DNA of 64,000 bases from VSJD01 sp041653875 (lineage in GTDB: Bacteria; Verrucomicrobiota; Kiritimatiellia; JAAZAB01): assembly GCA_041653875.1 (NCBI GenBank), contig JBAZEM010000006.1, positions 54,589 to 118,588 of the forward strand, given 5' to 3'. Numbering within the stretch: position 1 is the stretch's first letter; each line of letters opens with the position of its first letter. The notes below the pieces were generated by a model, which was given only the letters and a program-made list of their open reading frames with translations, was not told the origin of the DNA and ran no database searches. The position numbers were made by a program, and so were the translations under genes. Positions 14,922-23,060 of the stretch are shown piece by piece.

Positions 14922-16406
14922 ATGCCTTTGCACATTTACAATACCCTGACGCGATGCGTGGAAGAGTTCATTCCGCTTCAGGCCCCGCAGGTGCGGCTTT
15001 ATACCTGCGGGCCGACGGTCTATGACTTTGCCCATATCGGCAATTTCCGCGCCTATGTGTTCGAGGACCTGCTCCGGCGCACTCTGCGCTTGCGGGGGTT
15101 TCAGGTGACTCAGGTCATGAACCTTACTGACGTGGATGACAAAACCATCCGTGGCGCGCAAGCGGCTAAGGCGGCCTTGCGCGATTATACGCAAAAGTAC
15201 AAAGATGCATTTTTTGAGGACCTGCGCGTGTTGGCGGTCGAGCCGGCCGAGCACTATCCGGCCGCCACGGCGCATATCCCCGAAATGATTGCCTTGATCG
15301 AGACCCTTTTCCAAAAGGGCTATGCCTATCGCTCCGAAGATGGATCCGTGTATTTCAGCATCGCCAAATTCAAGGATTACGGGAAACTCGCGCGCCTGGA
15401 TCTTGCCGGCCTCAAGCCGGGCGCGCGTATTGCGCAGGACGAATATCAGAAGGAAAATGCGGCCGATTTTGCTCTGTGGAAAGCCTGGCAAAGCGAAGAC
15501 GGCGATGTGGTTTGGGATTCGCCCTGGGGGCGCGGCCGGCCAGGTTGGCACATCGAGTGCTCGGCCATGAGCATGAAATACCTGGGGGCCGGTTTCGATC
15601 TGCACACCGGCGGCGTGGACAATATTTTCCCGCACCACGAGGACGAAATTGCCCAGAGCGAGGCCGCCACCGGCCGGCCTTTCGTCAAGTACTGGATGCA
15701 TTGCGCCCATCTGGTCGTGGATGGACGTAAGATGTCCAAGTCGCTGGGTAATTTTTTCACGCTTCGGGATATAATTGGGCGCGGCTACTCCGGACGTGAA
15801 ATCCGCTACGCGCTCATGGCGGTCCATTACCGGCAGGCGCTCAATTTTACCTTTGAGGCGCTCGATGCCGCTCGCGGCGCCCTCGCCCGCCTGGATGAGT
15901 TCGCGGAACGAATACGATCGCAAAGCGATCGGAAGTCAGAAGTCAGAAGTCAGAAGTCAGAAATCAGCAGTCAGCAGTCGGCAACTAATGCACAAGCTGA
16001 TATCGAATCGGCAATCGGCAATCGGCAATCGGAAATCGGAAATTGGACTGCTCCTCACCTGGCGGCTTTCACGCGTGCCCTGGATGACGACCTCAATATT
16101 TCGCTGGCCCTGGCCGCGCTCTTCGATTTTGTTCATGCCGGCAACAAGCGCTTGGCTGAAGGCGCCTTGAGTCCGGTGGAAGCCGTCCAGGCGCTTGACG
16201 CGCTGGCCCATATCGACTGTGTGCTGGGTGTGCGCGGCGCGGATACCTTGGCCCCGCCGGCGCACGTTGTGCGCCTGGCCCAGGCGCGACTGGAAGCCCG
16301 CCGAAGCAAAAATTGGGCCGAGGCCGACCGCCTGCGCTGTGAGGTCGAGACCCAAGGCTGGATCATTCAGGATGCGGTCGACGGGTTCAAGGTGAAGCGC
16401 AAATGA
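14922..16406 (+). CDS. cysS: Cysteinyl-tRNA synthetase with an in-frame repeat insertion
   Basis: A 494-residue class I synthetase. It has the zinc/HIGN region (LYTCGPTVYDFAHIGNFRAY), the GWHIECSAMSMKYLG substrate segment with zinc ligands, FPHHEDEIAQSEAATG and KMSKSLGNFF. It charges tRNA-Cys. Residues about 337-376 (RSQSDRKSEVRSQKSE... to ...SEIGNW) are low-complexity and are encoded by two 7-bp tandem arrays inserted in the helical linker after the catalytic core. The frame is kept and the C-terminal domain continues normally, so the enzyme is probably active. Its stop overlaps the tmk start by 4 bp. Confidence 0.96.
   Translation: MPLHIYNTLTRCVEEFIPLQAPQVRLYTCGPTVYDFAHIGNFRAYVFEDLLRRTLRLRGFQVTQVMNLTDVDDKTIRGAQAAKAALRDYTQKYKDAFFEDLRVLAVEPAEHYPAATAHIPEMIALIETLFQKGYAYRSEDGSVYFSIAKFKDYGKLARLDLAGLKPGARIAQDEYQKENAADFALWKAWQSEDGDVVWDSPWGRGRPGWHIECSAMSMKYLGAGFDLHTGGVDNIFPHHEDEIAQSEAATGRPFVKYWMHCAHLVVDGRKMSKSLGNFFTLRDIIGRGYSGREIRYALMAVHYRQALNFTFEALDAARGALARLDEFAERIRSQSDRKSEVRSQKSEISSQQSATNAQADIESAIGNRQSEIGNWTAPHLAAFTRALDDDLNISLALAALFDFVHAGNKRLAEGALSPVEAVQALDALAHIDCVLGVRGADTLAPPAHVVRLAQARLEARRSKNWAEADRLRCEVETQGWIIQDAVDGFKVKRK
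15933..16047 (+). repeat. 7-bp tandem arrays inside cysS
   Basis: First array: AGTCAGA four times, then AATCAGC, AGTCAGC, AGTCGGC (15933-15982). Second array: AATCGGC and AATCGGA units (16006-16045). Together with the segment between them they encode about 38 extra residues in frame. Confidence 0.9.
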
Positions 16407-17050
16407 AACCGCGCGGCAAATTTATCACGTTGGAAGGTCCGGAAGGCAGTGGCAAGTCCACGCATGCCCGCCGGCTGGTTGCGCAACTCCAGGCTGGGGG
16501 TCATTCCGTTCTCGCCACGCGTGAGCCGGGCGGCACGCCCGTGGGTGAAACCGTTCGCCGTTTGCTCCAGCACGATGCCGGCGGCGAGGGCATGTCCGCG
16601 GAAACGGAACTCTTCCTATTCATGGCCAGCCGCGCGCAATTGGTGCGCCAGATCATCGTTCCCGCCCTGGCGGACGGTGTCTGTGTGGTGTGTGACCGCT
16701 TTGCCGATTCCACGACCGCTTATCAGGGCTATGCGCGCGGGTGTGACGTCGAAAATATCCTGGTTTTGAACGATTTGGCCACCGGCGGCCTGGCGCCGGA
16801 TCTCACGATTCTGCTGGATGTGGATGTCAAGGCCGGCTTCGAGCGCCTGCACCATCGCAATTTGCGCCAGGGCGTGGCGAAGGACCGTATTGAACGGGAA
16901 GCACTCTGCTTCCATGAGCGGGTCCGCGCCGGATATCTGGAACTGGCGCGGCGTTGGCCGCAGCGTATCCGGGTTGTGGATGCCGCGCGCGATGAGGATG
17001 CCGTTCAAGCCGATATCTGGGGGTTGGCACTGCATGTCATCGGAATCTGA
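16403..17050 (+). CDS. tmk: Thymidylate kinase
   Basis: A 215-residue dTMP kinase making dTDP for DNA synthesis. P-loop EGPEGSGKSTHARRL, the DR motif in VVCDRFADSTTAYQGYARG and the lid region KDRIEREALCFHERVRAGYLELA are present. The start ATG overlaps the cysS stop (ATGA). The end overlaps holB by 17 bp, so cysS, tmk and holB form one transcript. The tmk-holB-ricT order is also known from Firmicutes. Confidence 0.95.
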   Translation: MKPRGKFITLEGPEGSGKSTHARRLVAQLQAGGHSVLATREPGGTPVGETVRRLLQHDAGGEGMSAETELFLFMASRAQLVRQIIVPALADGVCVVCDRFADSTTAYQGYARGCDVENILVLNDLATGGLAPDLTILLDVDVKAGFERLHHRNLRQGVAKDRIEREALCFHERVRAGYLELARRWPQRIRVVDAARDEDAVQADIWGLALHVIGI

Positions 17051-18080
17051 ACTCGAGCAGGTTTTGGCGTCGCTGCGGCAAAGCATAGCCTCCGGCCGCC
17101 TGGCGCACGCGTATCTGATCGTGGGGGCGCCCCGCGGCGCCGCCGGGGTTCTGGCCGAACGGGTGGTGGAACTGCTCTATTGTACGGCGCCGGGCGAGCG
17201 CCCTTGCGGAGGGTGCGCCAAGTGCCGGCGAATCGCCGCGCATGCCCATCCCGATGTATTGTGGGTGGAACCGCAAAAAAAATCGCGCGGTATTTTGACG
17301 GAGCAAATCGAGGCGGTCCAGGAGCATGTCAATCTGACTTCCTTCGAGGGCGGTTGGAAGGTCGTGGTGTTTATCAATGCCGACCGGCTCAATCCGCAGG
17401 CCGCGAACCGGTTGCTCAAAACGCTTGAGGAGCCGCCGGCCAAATGCCTCTTTTTGCTGGTCACCGATCAGCCCTCGAGGCTCCTGCCAACCGTTGTTTC
17501 GCGATGCCAGCGCGTGACGCTGGCGGCGGGAGATGATGCGTTCGGCGCGGAGTCCAAGGCCATGGTTGTGGATGCGCTGACCGGCATCGAGGAGCGGAGT
17601 GTTGCGGCGGCCGTGGCCCGCTCAAGGCGCGTACTGGCCTTTTTAAAAACGGAGCGCGACAAGATCGCCGAGGCAATCAAGGCCGAGAGCGCGGCGGACT
17701 CCAATCGCGGCGAGCCGGACGCGGAGAAAGTTTCTAAAGACGCGCGGGAGGCCCGGATCGAGGCCCGGTACCGGGAGGTGCGCGCCGAATTGTTGCGGTG
17801 GCTGTTATTGTGGCAGCGCGACGTTTTGCTCCAGGTCTCCGGCGCGGGCGGCCTGATTGAACCGGTGTTTACCGAGAGCAAGGAGCTGATCCGGCGCTGG
17901 GCCGTTGCATTGACTTATCGCCGCGCGTTGGATAACATCCGTACAATTGAAGACATGCGATGGCAGTTGGATCAGTATTTGCCCGAGACCATGGTGCTGG
18001 AACGCGGGTTTATCCGCCTGCTGGCGGCAGGGGCGCCTGCTGGCGGACGCCGGACGACAGACGACAGAATGAACGAGTAA
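17034..18080 (+). CDS. holB: DNA polymerase III delta-prime subunit (clamp-loader ATPase family)
   Basis: A 348-residue delta-prime subunit. Residues 1-40 (LEQVLASLRQSIASGRLAHAYL), the zinc module CGGCAKC with a preceding Cys (YCTAPGERPCGGCAKCRR), WKVVVFINADRLNPQAANRLLKTLEEPPA and the arginine-finger SRC region (LPTVVSRCQRV) are present. The Walker A loop is altered (VGAPRGAAGV), as is usual for a non-hydrolysing delta-prime. It is part of the sliding-clamp loader. The start ATG at 17034 lies within tmk. The final residues (GGRRTTDDRMNE) derive from a 7-bp repeat array. Confidence 0.9.
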   Translation: MSSESELEQVLASLRQSIASGRLAHAYLIVGAPRGAAGVLAERVVELLYCTAPGERPCGGCAKCRRIAAHAHPDVLWVEPQKKSRGILTEQIEAVQEHVNLTSFEGGWKVVVFINADRLNPQAANRLLKTLEEPPAKCLFLLVTDQPSRLLPTVVSRCQRVTLAAGDDAFGAESKAMVVDALTGIEERSVAAAVARSRRVLAFLKTERDKIAEAIKAESAADSNRGEPDAEKVSKDAREARIEARYREVRAELLRWLLLWQRDVLLQVSGAGGLIEPVFTESKELIRRWAVALTYRRALDNIRTIEDMRWQLDQYLPETMVLERGFIRLLAAGAPAGGRRTTDDRMNE

Positions 18081-18104
18081 CGAAGAACGAAGAACTAAGA
18101 ACTC
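18044..18104. repeat. 7-bp arrays at the holB end
   Basis: GGACGCC/GGACGAC/AGACGAC units from 18044 to about 18070 encode the holB C-terminus. CGAAGAA/CTAAGAA units follow at 18080-18104, before the next gene. Confidence 0.8.
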
Positions 18105-18126
18105 GGAACCCCCTGAACACTTAAAC

Positions 18127-18954
18127 ATGCTCCGCTTGCTCCATATTAATTGTGACGATACGCATCCCTGGCGCTGTCTGGCGCCCATGGATTTGGCTAT
18201 CGGCATCGGTGACGCCTGTATCGTGGAGGCCGAGCGCGTGTCGGAATACGGGCATGTGATTTCGATCGACGGCGAGACCCCGTCCGCTCCGGAAAACCTG
18301 CCCCGGCTTCTGCGCCGCGCCACAATGCAGGATCAGGCGATGGCCGGCGAAAATCAGTTGTTTTCCAAGACGGCTTTGCGCTTGTGCCAGGAAAAAATCA
18401 AGGAGCACCGCCTCGACATGCGGATCGTGCGCGTGCATTATTCCCTCGACCGTTCGCACTTGACCGTCACGTTCACGGCCGATGAGCGCGTGGATTTTCG
18501 GCAACTGATCCATGACTTGGCGGCGGAGACGCATGCGCGCGTGGAGATGCGGCAAATCGGGGCGCGTGACGAGGCCGCCATTTGCGGCGGACTGGCGACC
18601 TGTGGGCGTGTTCTGTGTTGCGCGGGGTGGCTTAAGGAGTTCGACAATGTTCACATTCGCATGGCCAAAAGTCAGGGGCTTTCACTCAATCCGGTGACGC
18701 TCAACGGCATGTGCGGACGCCTGAAATGCTGCCTGCGCTACGAACAGGCCTGTTATCAGGATATGGCCCGCGGACTGCCGCATGAGGGCTGTCGGGTGCG
18801 ATGTCCCGCCGGACAAGGCTGTGTGCTGGAAACGCGGGTGTTGGATCGCAAGGTCAAGGTTGGCCTCGATGACCGGCGGGTTATGGAATTTAACGCCCAG
18901 GATGTATTTGTGCTTGGCAACCAGCCGTCAAACAAGGATAATCGCCAGCCATGA
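18127..18954 (+). CDS. ricT: PSP1-domain protein RicT/YaaT-like
   Basis: A 275-residue PSP1 protein. Cysteine clusters CGGLATCGRVLCC and MCGRLKCCLRYE are the conserved iron-sulfur/zinc ligand motifs of YaaT (RicT). In Bacillus, YaaT with YlbF and YmcA stimulates RNA processing and phosphorelay events; in other phyla the role is unknown. It follows holB, as yaaT does in Firmicutes, and overlaps aroQ by 4 bp. There is a long acidic N-terminal part (residues 1-60) before the PSP1 core. Confidence 0.85.
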   Translation: MLRLLHINCDDTHPWRCLAPMDLAIGIGDACIVEAERVSEYGHVISIDGETPSAPENLPRLLRRATMQDQAMAGENQLFSKTALRLCQEKIKEHRLDMRIVRVHYSLDRSHLTVTFTADERVDFRQLIHDLAAETHARVEMRQIGARDEAAICGGLATCGRVLCCAGWLKEFDNVHIRMAKSQGLSLNPVTLNGMCGRLKCCLRYEQACYQDMARGLPHEGCRVRCPAGQGCVLETRVLDRKVKVGLDDRRVMEFNAQDVFVLGNQPSNKDNRQP

Positions 18955-19403
18955 TAAAGATTCTTGTTTTGAATGGGCCGAACCTGGGTGCGTTGGGCAA
19001 GCGTGAGCCGGCGCTTTATGGCAAGGAGACGCTGGATGATATTATCCGGGGGCTCCGGGATATCTCCGAGACCCTCGGTGTCGAACTGGAACATGTGCAG
19101 AGCAACGAGGAGGGCGCGCTGGTTTCGCAGATTCTGGCCAGCCGGGAAAAGTTCGACGGGATCATTCTGAACCCGGCCGCCTATACGCATACCAGTTTAG
19201 CCTTGCGGGATGCTCTGCAGGCCGTTGCCGTGCCATGCGTGGAAGTGCATCTTACCAATACGGCGGCCCGCGAGGAGTTCCGGCATGTCAGCCTGACGGC
19301 CGGCGCCTGCCTTGGTCAGATCATGGGATTCGGGGCTTTTGGATATCATTTGGCCCTGACAGGATTGGTTCAATATCTCAAGTCCGGCCGGAGACCGGGG
19401 TAA
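18951..19403 (+). CDS. aroQ: Type II 3-dehydroquinate dehydratase
   Basis: A 150-residue dehydroquinase of the shikimate pathway. It contains LNGPNLGALGKREPALYG (the family motif, with GA in place of the usual NL, and the catalytic Tyr), EHVQSNEEGALVSQI, NPAAYTHTSLALRDAL, and PCVEVHLTNTAAREEFRHVSLTA with the active-site His. Its length is typical. The ATG overlaps the ricT stop; accB starts 18 bp after its stop. Confidence 0.93.
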   Translation: MIKILVLNGPNLGALGKREPALYGKETLDDIIRGLRDISETLGVELEHVQSNEEGALVSQILASREKFDGIILNPAAYTHTSLALRDALQAVAVPCVEVHLTNTAAREEFRHVSLTAGACLGQIMGFGAFGYHLALTGLVQYLKSGRRPG

Positions 19404-19421
19404 CATAATGACGAGGTGACC

Positions 19422-19874
19422 ATGCAACTGGATAAAGTCAAGGAAATCGTTGACCTGATGACCGCCAACGGGCTGGCAGAGTTTGAAATGGAAGAAAACG
19501 GCATGCGTCTGTCCATTAAAAAGGGCGGGGCTGCGCAGATTGTGCAGACGGTGGCCGCTCTGGCGGCGCCCGCGCCCAAGGCCGAGACATTCGCGGTGCC
19601 CGCGCCGGCGGCGCCTGTGGCGGACGATCCGCGCATGGCGTTCGTCAAGGCGCCGTTTGTGGGCACCTTGTACCGCGCGCCGGCGCCGGATGCCGAGCCG
19701 TACGTGACGGTTGGTCAGGAGGTGACGCCGGAGACGGTCTTGTGCATTGTCGAAGCCATGAAGGTCATGAACGAAATCAAGGCCGAAGTCAAGGGCATCG
19801 TCCGTGAAGTGTTGGTGGAGAACGCCCATGCCGTGCAGTACGGCCAGCCGTTGTTTAAAATCGAAAAAACATAA
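19422..19874 (+). CDS. accB: Biotin carboxyl carrier protein of acetyl-CoA carboxylase
   Basis: A 150-residue BCCP. N-terminal helix LDKVKEIVDLMTANGLAEFEMEENG, an Ala/Pro-rich linker (about residues 45-70) and a biotinyl domain with VGTLYRAPAPDAEPYV and the biotinylation site IVEAMKVMNEI. It carries the carboxyl group between AccC and the carboxyltransferase in fatty-acid synthesis. The ATG at 19422 has GAGG five bases upstream and is preferred over a GTG at 19416. Confidence 0.95.
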   Translation: MQLDKVKEIVDLMTANGLAEFEMEENGMRLSIKKGGAAQIVQTVAALAAPAPKAETFAVPAPAAPVADDPRMAFVKAPFVGTLYRAPAPDAEPYVTVGQEVTPETVLCIVEAMKVMNEIKAEVKGIVREVLVENAHAVQYGQPLFKIEKT

Positions 19875-20010
19875 GGATGGTTTGACGGTTCACGGTTGGA
19901 AAATTAACCGGGAGAATCGGCTTGCCTGGTCAGAACGCTTCTGGTGGAGCCTGGCAACCGTTGAGCCGTGAACCGCTGAACCTTTTAAACCATCGTTAAT
20001 AGGATATGGC
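19875..20010. repeat. Imperfect inverted heptamer repeat between accB and accC
   Basis: GATGGTTTGACGGTTCACGG near 19876 is mirrored by CCGTGAACCGCTGAACC and AAACCATC near 19966-19995. Internal units are of about 7 bp (CCGTTGA, GCCGTGA, ACCGCTG). The region can fold into a long hairpin; a short AGGATATGGC precedes the accC start. Confidence 0.65.
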
Positions 20011-21384
20011 ATGTTCAACCGTATTTTAATAGCAAATCGCGGGGAAATCGCGTTGCGCATCATCCGCGCCTGCCGCGAGATGGGCGTGAAGACCGTGGCG
20101 GTCTATTCCGACGTGGACGAGCATTCCCTGCATGTCCAATTGGCGGATGAGGCCATTTGCATCGGGCCGGCCCCGGCGCGGGAAAGCTACCTCAAAATAG
20201 CCAATATTATCAGCGCCGCCGAAGTGGCGGACGTGGATGCCATCCATCCCGGTTATGGTTTCCTGGCGGAAAACGCGCACTTTGTCCAGATTTGCGAAAG
20301 CTGTAACATTACCTTTATCGGGCCCACTCCGGAAAACATCCAGAAGATGGGCGACAAAGCTGTCGCGCGCGAGACCGTGCGCAAGAGCGGCGTGCCGACA
20401 ATTCCCGGCAGCGATGGCGTGGTCAAGACCAAGGAAGAGGCGCGCGAGGTGGTGCGCAAGGCCGGCTACCCGGTGCTGATCAAGGCGGCCGCCGGCGGCG
20501 GCGGCAAAGGCATGCGGATTGCCCACAATGACGTAAGCCTGGCGCAGGGATTCATGATGGCCAGTTCCGAGGCGGAGCGGGCCTTCGGCAACGGGGCGGT
20601 CTATATCGAAAAATATGTCGAGAACGCCCGCCACGTGGAAATCCAGATCATGGCCGATCACCACGGCAACGTGGTCCAACTCGGCGAGCGCGATTGCAGT
20701 ATCCAGCGCCGGCATCAGAAACTCATGGAGGAGACGCCTTGTCCCGTGCTGACTTCCGATCAGCGCCGGCGAATGGGCAAACTGGCGGTGCGCGCGGCGG
20801 AGGCCATCGGTTACCGCAACGCGGGCACGATCGAGTTCCTGCTTGACCCGGGCGGTCATTTTTATTTCATGGAAATGAATACCCGCATCCAGGTCGAACA
20901 CCCGGTCACCGAAATGGCCACCGGTTACGACCTGGTCAAGGAACAGATCAAGATCGCCGCCGGCCAGCGGTTGTCCTTCGAGCAGAAGGAGGTCAATCCG
21001 CAAGGGCACGTTATCGAGTTCCGCATCAACGCCGAGGATCCGTCCAATAATTTTGCGCCGTCGCCGGGCCGGGTGGAGTGGGTCCATTTCCCGGGCGGAC
21101 CGGGCATCCGGGTGGATTCGCATGTTTACAGCGGCTACGATGTCCTGCCGTTTTACGACAGCATGATTGCCAAGCTTGTTGTGCGCGGCGATACCCGCGA
21201 GGAAGCCATTCAGCGCATGTCCGGCGCCCTCGGTGAATTCATGATCGAAGGGGTCAAGACGACCGTGCCCTTGGGGCGCGCGATATTGAACGATGCCCTC
21301 TTCCGCCGCGGGCGCTACCATACGGCCTATCTGGAGCAGTTGTTGAAAGACGGGTTGGGCGGCGTGTCCTTGGCCGGCACTTGA
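20011..21384 (+). CDS. accC: Biotin carboxylase subunit of acetyl-CoA carboxylase
   Basis: A 457-residue ATP-grasp enzyme that carboxylates biotin on AccB. It has an N-terminal RILIANRGEIALRIIRACREMG, ATP-binding KAAAGGGGKGMRI, catalytic HVEIQIMADHHGNVVQLGERDCSIQRRHQKLMEETP, EMNTRIQVEHPVTEMATGYDLV and C-terminal RINAEDPSNNFAPSPGRV. Length and motifs are normal. It is followed by an Asp23-family gene, the same neighbour (yqhY) as in Bacillus. Confidence 0.97.
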   Translation: MFNRILIANRGEIALRIIRACREMGVKTVAVYSDVDEHSLHVQLADEAICIGPAPARESYLKIANIISAAEVADVDAIHPGYGFLAENAHFVQICESCNITFIGPTPENIQKMGDKAVARETVRKSGVPTIPGSDGVVKTKEEAREVVRKAGYPVLIKAAAGGGGKGMRIAHNDVSLAQGFMMASSEAERAFGNGAVYIEKYVENARHVEIQIMADHHGNVVQLGERDCSIQRRHQKLMEETPCPVLTSDQRRRMGKLAVRAAEAIGYRNAGTIEFLLDPGGHFYFMEMNTRIQVEHPVTEMATGYDLVKEQIKIAAGQRLSFEQKEVNPQGHVIEFRINAEDPSNNFAPSPGRVEWVHFPGGPGIRVDSHVYSGYDVLPFYDSMIAKLVVRGDTREEAIQRMSGALGEFMIEGVKTTVPLGRAILNDALFRRGRYHTAYLEQLLKDGLGGVSLAGT

Positions 21385-21400
21385 GGCATTGCGCCAATAA

Positions 21401-21682
21401 AATTCCAAATTCCAAATACCAAGTTTCAAATTTCAAGGAAACGCATCAATTACTTATGTAGTCCAGACGTGAAATTGCCGCCGGTTTACACCGGCGGCTA
21501 CGTAGCCGCGCCTGTGAAGGCGTGGCTCTTCCAAGACCATGTCCAGTCTATTTCGGGAATGTTAATAAGGCAAAGGAAGGAAACCAAGGTTGATTTTGTC
21601 TTTATTGGGATTTTACTATTCCTTGTAATTTGGAACTTGGAATTTCTTGGATTGCGGGCGCAGCCCGCATAGGAGGAGGGCT
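21401..21682. repeat. Heptamer arrays and palindromes between accC and the Asp23 gene
   Basis: AATTCCA/AATACCA/AGTTTCA units at 21401-21436 and the reverse type (TTGTAAT, TTTGGAA, CTTGGAA) at 21623-21650 flank a palindromic stretch with GTAGCCGCG. GGATTGCGGGCGCAGCCCGCAT follows. Shine-Dalgarno AGGAGGAGG stands before the next gene. Confidence 0.75.
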
Positions 21683-22126
21683 ATGGAAACGAAACAACGG
21701 ATGTCGGCGGCAAATAACGGAGGCCGCGCCGCCACGGCCGATCAGGACGCCTCGGAGGAACATGGCGAGGACGGCACCGAGCTGGGCGCGGTCCGCATTC
21801 ACAACAGCGTGATTGCCGCGATTGCCCGTCTGGCGGCCCTCAAGGTCCCCGGGGTCGTCGAGATGAGCGGGTCGTTCGCCGAGGGCCTGGCCAGCATGGT
21901 GGGCAAGGCCTCGTTCGACCGCGGCATCAAGGTGGACATGGATGACCAGAAACTGAATCTGGATCTCCACATTGTGGTCGCCTTCGGCATCCGCATCCCC
22001 CAGGTGGCCTGGCGTATTCAGAACGACGTGCGCAAGGCCATCGAGGATATGACCGGCAAGAAAATCGGCCTGATCAACATAATCGTGCAAGGCGTCAAAC
22101 TGCCGGAACCGGCCGGAAGTGCGTGA
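21683..22126 (+). CDS. Asp23/Gls24 family protein
   Basis: A 147-residue protein. Residues 1-40 are hydrophilic; the Asp23 domain follows (LGAVRIHNSVIAAIARLAALKVPGVVEM, then KVDMDDQKLNLDLHIVVAFGIRIPQVAWRIQNDVRKAIEDMTG, ending VNIIVQGVKL-like INIIVQGVKL). In Firmicutes, Asp23 proteins bind membrane anchor AmaP; the accBC-linked homologue YqhY influences fatty-acid synthesis. Here it lies between accC and an AmaP-like gene. AGGAGGAGG precedes the ATG at 21683. Confidence 0.85.
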   Translation: METKQRMSAANNGGRAATADQDASEEHGEDGTELGAVRIHNSVIAAIARLAALKVPGVVEMSGSFAEGLASMVGKASFDRGIKVDMDDQKLNLDLHIVVAFGIRIPQVAWRIQNDVRKAIEDMTGKKIGLINIIVQGVKLPEPAGSA

Positions 22127-22321
22127 GGCACGGATGATAGACGACGGAGGACGGACGCCAGACCGAGAAGATGGAAGCGGGACGCGGAGTGGCCGGCGGG
22201 CCATAACTGTAGCCGCGAGACGATAGGCGCGCGTTTCCGTAGCCGCGCCGATGAGGGCGTGGATTCCTTCGGCGGCCTAATTTGACGGATAGGAATTTCA
22301 ACTTAACGGAGGGTAAATGGC
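22127..22321. repeat. GACGGAC heptamers and GTAGCCGCG palindrome
   Basis: GACGACGGAGGACGGACGCC-type units (22135-22160) are followed by two GTAGCCGCG copies and the linker GCCTAATTTGACGGATAGG shared with the large repeat islands. CGGAGGG before the next start is its ribosome site. Confidence 0.65.
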
Positions 22322-22885
22322 ATGAATCTATTGCATGGTCTGATTAAGAGTGTGCTTTCGGTGGGACTGCTGATCCTGGGCGTTTTGTTGCTGACCAATC
22401 TCGTTGTCGCCTTTCAGACGCCCTTGGGGGTGTTCCTGATCAACGACAAGCTGGGGCAGTTCCTGGTGGGGATTTCCGCCGTTTTCCTCGTGCTCCTGTA
22501 CTGGCTGACGGGCGTTCCGATTAAGGACGAGCAGTTCCTCACGTTCGAAAACGAGGGCGGGGCGGTCAGCATCAGCGTGAAGGCGATCGACGATTTTCTC
22601 GCCAAGCTGGCGGACGAATTCGCGGGTATCATCCGGCTGCGCGCCGATGTGGCCGCCTCGCGCGATGGACGCGTCGAGGTGCGCCTGGACGTGAGCGTCA
22701 GGGCCGGCACCAAGGTCCAACAGTTGTCGCAGGTTCTTCAGCAACGGGTTCGGGAAAGCATGCGCGACAATCTCGGCATTGCCGAAATTCATTCCGTCAA
22801 GGTGAACGTGAGCTCCATTGTCGCCGCCGAGAAACCGGCCGCCGGCCATGCCGCCGACCGCGCCGACTGGCAGTCTGACGCCTGA
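22322..22885 (+). CDS. AmaP-like membrane anchor of Asp23
   Basis: A 187-residue protein with two membrane helices (residues about 8-30, 41-64). An Asp23-like soluble domain follows (GGAVSISVKAIDDFLAKLADEFAGIIRLRADV, VRLDVSVRAGTKVQQLSQVLQQRVRESMRDNLGI). This is the layout of alkaline shock response membrane anchor AmaP. Next to the Asp23-family gene, it probably anchors that protein to the membrane. The C-terminus (RADWQSDA) runs into a repeat array directly after the stop. Confidence 0.8.
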   Translation: MNLLHGLIKSVLSVGLLILGVLLLTNLVVAFQTPLGVFLINDKLGQFLVGISAVFLVLLYWLTGVPIKDEQFLTFENEGGAVSISVKAIDDFLAKLADEFAGIIRLRADVAASRDGRVEVRLDVSVRAGTKVQQLSQVLQQRVRESMRDNLGIAEIHSVKVNVSSIVAAEKPAAGHAADRADWQSDA

Positions 22886-22890
22886 CGCCT

Positions 22891-22987
22891 GACGACGGAC
22901 GACGGACGACGGACGACGGACGACGGACGACGGACGACGGACGACGGACGACGGACGACGGACGACGGACGACGGACGACGGACGAC
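22891..22987. repeat. Uninterrupted 7-bp tandem array, about 14 copies of GACGACG
   Basis: GACGACG is repeated without spacers for 97 bp after the amaP stop. It is the cleanest array of the 7-bp class and a likely site of copy-number variation. It is not a CRISPR, since there are no spacers. Confidence 0.95.
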
Positions 22988-23027
22988 AAGCAGGAGCGAA
23001 TGACCGACTAACGAATGTCAAGTTTCT

Positions 23028-23060
23028 TTCTTCATTCTGCATTCTACATTCTGCATTTCT
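23028..23060. repeat. 7-bp array CATTCTG/CATTCTA
   Basis: CATTCTG, CATTCTA, CATTCTG, CATTTCT units lie directly downstream of the DUF1015 gene on the opposite strand. Confidence 0.8.

Noticed and set aside
15931..16047. Frameshift or pseudogene in cysS
   Set aside because: The frame is unbroken through the repeat and the conserved C-terminal domain follows in the same frame.
20026..21429. 467-residue open frame antisense to accC
   Set aside because: Mirror frame of a highly conserved GC-rich gene; composition rich in H/R/D/G with no domain, and accC is unambiguous.
22891..22987. CRISPR-like array
   Set aside because: Units of 7 bp follow each other without spacers, and there are no cas genes in the window.
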